From assembly GCA_018069465.1 (NCBI GenBank), contig JAGPUW010000025.1, positions 558,001-622,000 on the forward strand: DNA of 64,000 nt, read 5' to 3'. Of the stretch, positions 62,317-64,000 are shown in pieces. Both the position numbers and the translations under genes were made by a program. The first letter of the stretch is position 1. Each line of letters starts with the position of its first letter. This DNA comes from Gammaproteobacteria bacterium (GTDB lineage: Bacteria; Pseudomonadota; Gammaproteobacteria; Pseudomonadales; Porticoccaceae). The notes under the pieces were generated by a model. It was given only the letters and a program-made list of their open reading frames with translations. It searched no databases and had not been told where the DNA came from.

Positions 62317-63318
62317 ATGAAGCGAGCCCGACGCCCGGCGATCGAAATCAGCATCTCCTTTCTCGACGTCATCAGCTGCGGCTTTGGCGCCATTGTGCTG
62401 TTGCTGCTAATCGCCAAAACCGTCGAATTCACCGCACCGGAGGAAAGCCAGTCGACACTGCAAAATCAAGGTGTCACCACTTTGCAGGAGCAACTTTTTA
62501 GCCTGCGTGGCGAGACTCAGCAAATCAAGCAAGTGCTGACCAGCAAGCGGGAGCAGTTATCTGAGCTGGAGAAAAACATCGCTAAGCTGCGCCAACAACT
62601 GGCCAGTGTTAATCGACAATTGCAGGCCAGTGCCCAGGCCGATACCACTGAGCGGGATGAGCTGATTCTCGCCCAGCAGATACTTAGCGAAGAAATGCAG
62701 CGTCTGCAACAACGGGGCAGCCCCAATGCCAACCAGCTAATTGGCGGCATTCCGGTGGACAGCGAGTATCTGGTTTTTATTATCGACACCTCGGGCAGCA
62801 TGGTCGATTTCGCCTGGCCCAAGGTGCGCGAAGAACTCATTAACATCCTCGATATTTATCCCACGGTGAAAGGCATTCAAGTGATGAACGATATGGGGGA
62901 CTATATGTTCGAAAGCTATCGCGGCAAGTGGCTGCCCGACACGCCGGGGCGGCGCCGCGCTATTATCAAACAAATGACCCACTGGCGGCCCTTTAGTAAC
63001 TCCAGCCCGGTAGAGGGCATTCAGCGGGCAATCCGCGCCTTTTACGCCTCGGATAAAAAGATCAGCCTCTATGTCTTTGGCGACGACTTCACGGGAGGCT
63101 CTATTCACAAGGTGCTCAATGCCGTCGCCCAAAGCAACCGCCAGCGTGGCCGCAAAAAACAGCGTGTGCGCATTCACACTATCGGCTTTCCCGTCCATTT
63201 TTTAGCACCAGGTGGCAGAATGGAATCCGCCAGCCGTTTCGCAACGCTGATGCGTGAACTAAGCTATCGTAATGGTGGTACCTTTGTCGGACTCAACAGC
63301 CTTAGTGAGACACGCTAA
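62317..63318 (+). CDS. vWA-domain protein with ExbD-like membrane anchor (second copy)
   Basis: This is a 333-residue protein preceded by GAGGAAAC. Residues 10-32 form a membrane segment, SFLDVISCGFGAIVLLLLI, nearly parallel to that of the first copy, again with Asp at its start. A coiled coil (55-125) leads to a vWA domain (about 150-330) with VFIIDTSGSM (D-x-S-x-S). The remaining MIDAS positions fall near SNSSPVEGI and VFGDDFTGGS. The two copies are alike in layout but differ in sequence, so they are probably ancient paralogues forming a heteromeric pair. The stop is directly followed by the ATG of the next lipoprotein gene. Confidence 0.72.
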   Translation: MKRARRPAIEISISFLDVISCGFGAIVLLLLIAKTVEFTAPEESQSTLQNQGVTTLQEQLFSLRGETQQIKQVLTSKREQLSELEKNIAKLRQQLASVNRQLQASAQADTTERDELILAQQILSEEMQRLQQRGSPNANQLIGGIPVDSEYLVFIIDTSGSMVDFAWPKVREELINILDIYPTVKGIQVMNDMGDYMFESYRGKWLPDTPGRRRAIIKQMTHWRPFSNSSPVEGIQRAIRAFYASDKKISLYVFGDDFTGGSIHKVLNAVAQSNRQRGRKKQRVRIHTIGFPVHFLAPGGRMESASRFATLMRELSYRNGGTFVGLNSLSETR

Positions 63319-64000
63319 ATGCCGTTAATAACAATAATAACAATGAACACTCGTCGCTCTATCGCCCCCAGCTTGCTAATGAAGGGACTGATAATGGCAG
63401 GCCTGGTAATGGCAAGCCTGCTGCTCAGCGCCTGTGCCACCCAGGTCGAAGTCGACGGCAACTTTCCCCCCGCGCTAACGCATCAATTACCCGTCAAGGC
63501 CGTGGTCGTTTTTGAACCAGCCTTTGCCAGCCATCGTTTTGTAAGCAGCGAGGGCCAGAAAGTCAGCATTGCTGTCGGTCAGATTCAGGTCGAGCTGTTT
63601 AGCGGTCTCGCCGATAGTTTATTTGAACACAGCTCAACCACCACCAGTATGCCGGCCAAGCCTGAGGCCGATTTGATTTTGCTACCCACTGTCGAAGACG
63701 TGCAAATTTCCATGCCCAACGAGTCCCAGTTGAAAGTGTTTGAGGTGTGGATAAAATACAATTTGCAGGTTTTTAACAGTGCCGGTGAACCCGTTGCCGA
63801 CTGGATTATGACGGCCTACGGCAAGACCCCAACCCGTTTTTTGAAATCCAGTACCGAGGCCCTGCACCAGGCCGCCATGGTCGCCATGCGCGATGCCGGG
63901 GCGCACTTTATTACCGGCTTTGCCCGAGTACCAGAAGTCCGCCAGTGGCTGCAGACAAACCAGACAAGGGTATCCAGTAGCAACCCTTCCAGTAGCAACA
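63319..64000 (+). CDS. Lipoprotein, cut by the window end
   Basis: The ATG follows the previous stop without a gap (TAAATG); another ATG 24 bases on is possible. A lipoprotein signal (LLLSAC, cysteine near residue 39) is followed by a mixed domain (PVKAVVVFEPAFASHRFVSS, ADLILLPTVEDVQISMPNES, VFEVWIKYNLQVFNSAGEPV). The frame is open to base 64000, so at least 227 residues are present and the C-terminus is missing. It resembles small outer-membrane lipoproteins of the LPS-assembly/DUF4136 style in general shape only. It is the last visible gene of the operon, and the system may continue to the right. Confidence 0.7.
   Translation, partial: MPLITIITMNTRRSIAPSLLMKGLIMAGLVMASLLLSACATQVEVDGNFPPALTHQLPVKAVVVFEPAFASHRFVSSEGQKVSIAVGQIQVELFSGLADSLFEHSSTTTSMPAKPEADLILLPTVEDVQISMPNESQLKVFEVWIKYNLQVFNSAGEPVADWIMTAYGKTPTRFLKSSTEALHQAAMVAMRDAGAHFITGFARVPEVRQWLQTNQTRVSSSNPSSSN

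Noticed and set aside
51510-64000. Zorya-type defence system (ZorA/ZorB with motor channel)
   Set aside because: There is a channel protein but no OmpA-domain ZorB and no helicase or nuclease gene; vWA, TPR and lipoproteins point to the envelope.

Overview
The window looks like chromosomal DNA of a marine-type gammaproteobacterium near the Cellvibrionales/Pseudomonas side. The block fmdB-aspS-yebC-ruvCAB-ybgC-tolQRAB-pal-cpoB-queE-queC-tRNA-Lys has the same order as in Pseudomonas and its relatives. Intact Tol-Pal, a TpsA/TpsB pair, TonB/ExbD, a Porin_5-type porin and lipoproteins all indicate a diderm cell. The species call is inference. No phage, insertion sequence, CRISPR array or rRNA is visible.

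Region 1 (1-22.5 kb, almost all minus strand) is devoted to the cell surface. It starts with the N-terminus of a Wza-type polysaccharide export protein, a small protein with a C-terminal PEP/VPLPA-type sorting signal and a ribbon-helix-helix regulator. Next comes a probable seven-gene operon read from 19597 down to 1925: tpsB, a 3458-residue tpsA exoprotein, a DUF2341-LamG-ExbB fusion, exbD, tonB, a porin and a periplasmic coiled-coil protein. A good CRP-type site lies in front of it. Upstream are a PstS-like periplasmic binding protein with its own terminator and a VPLPA-CTERM protein whose leader folds like a c-di-GMP-I (GEMM-I) riboswitch. The layout suggests that surface display of a giant adhesin, periplasmic binding and an energised outer-membrane step act together.

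Region 2 (23-31 kb) holds a TPR-glycosyltransferase and a stress/detoxification-like operon (68-residue protein, GST, bicupin, PNPOx-like flavoprotein, VOC protein, perhaps HPP). That operon sits behind a clear sigma-54 promoter and faces a divergent PAS sigma-54 activator. Two palindromes between them are plausible activator sites.

Region 3 (31-48.7 kb) is housekeeping: tRNA-Lys, queuosine genes, Tol-Pal, RuvABC, YebC, AspS, FmdB, an HU-like protein, a HIT protein, ProS, a lytic transglycosylase and a YdjM-type membrane protein.

Region 4 (48.9-64 kb, plus strand) has a Baeyer-Villiger-type monooxygenase followed by a long tight run of unfamiliar envelope genes: TPR proteins, lipoproteins, a PEGA-SUMF1 protein, a MotA/TolQ/ExbB-like channel, an Hsp70/actin-like protein, two vWA proteins on ExbD-like anchors and a lipoprotein cut by the window end. 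This run is the best candidate here for an undescribed system. It reads as an ion-driven inner-membrane motor whose ExbD-like partners carry metal-binding vWA domains instead of the usual periplasmic domain.
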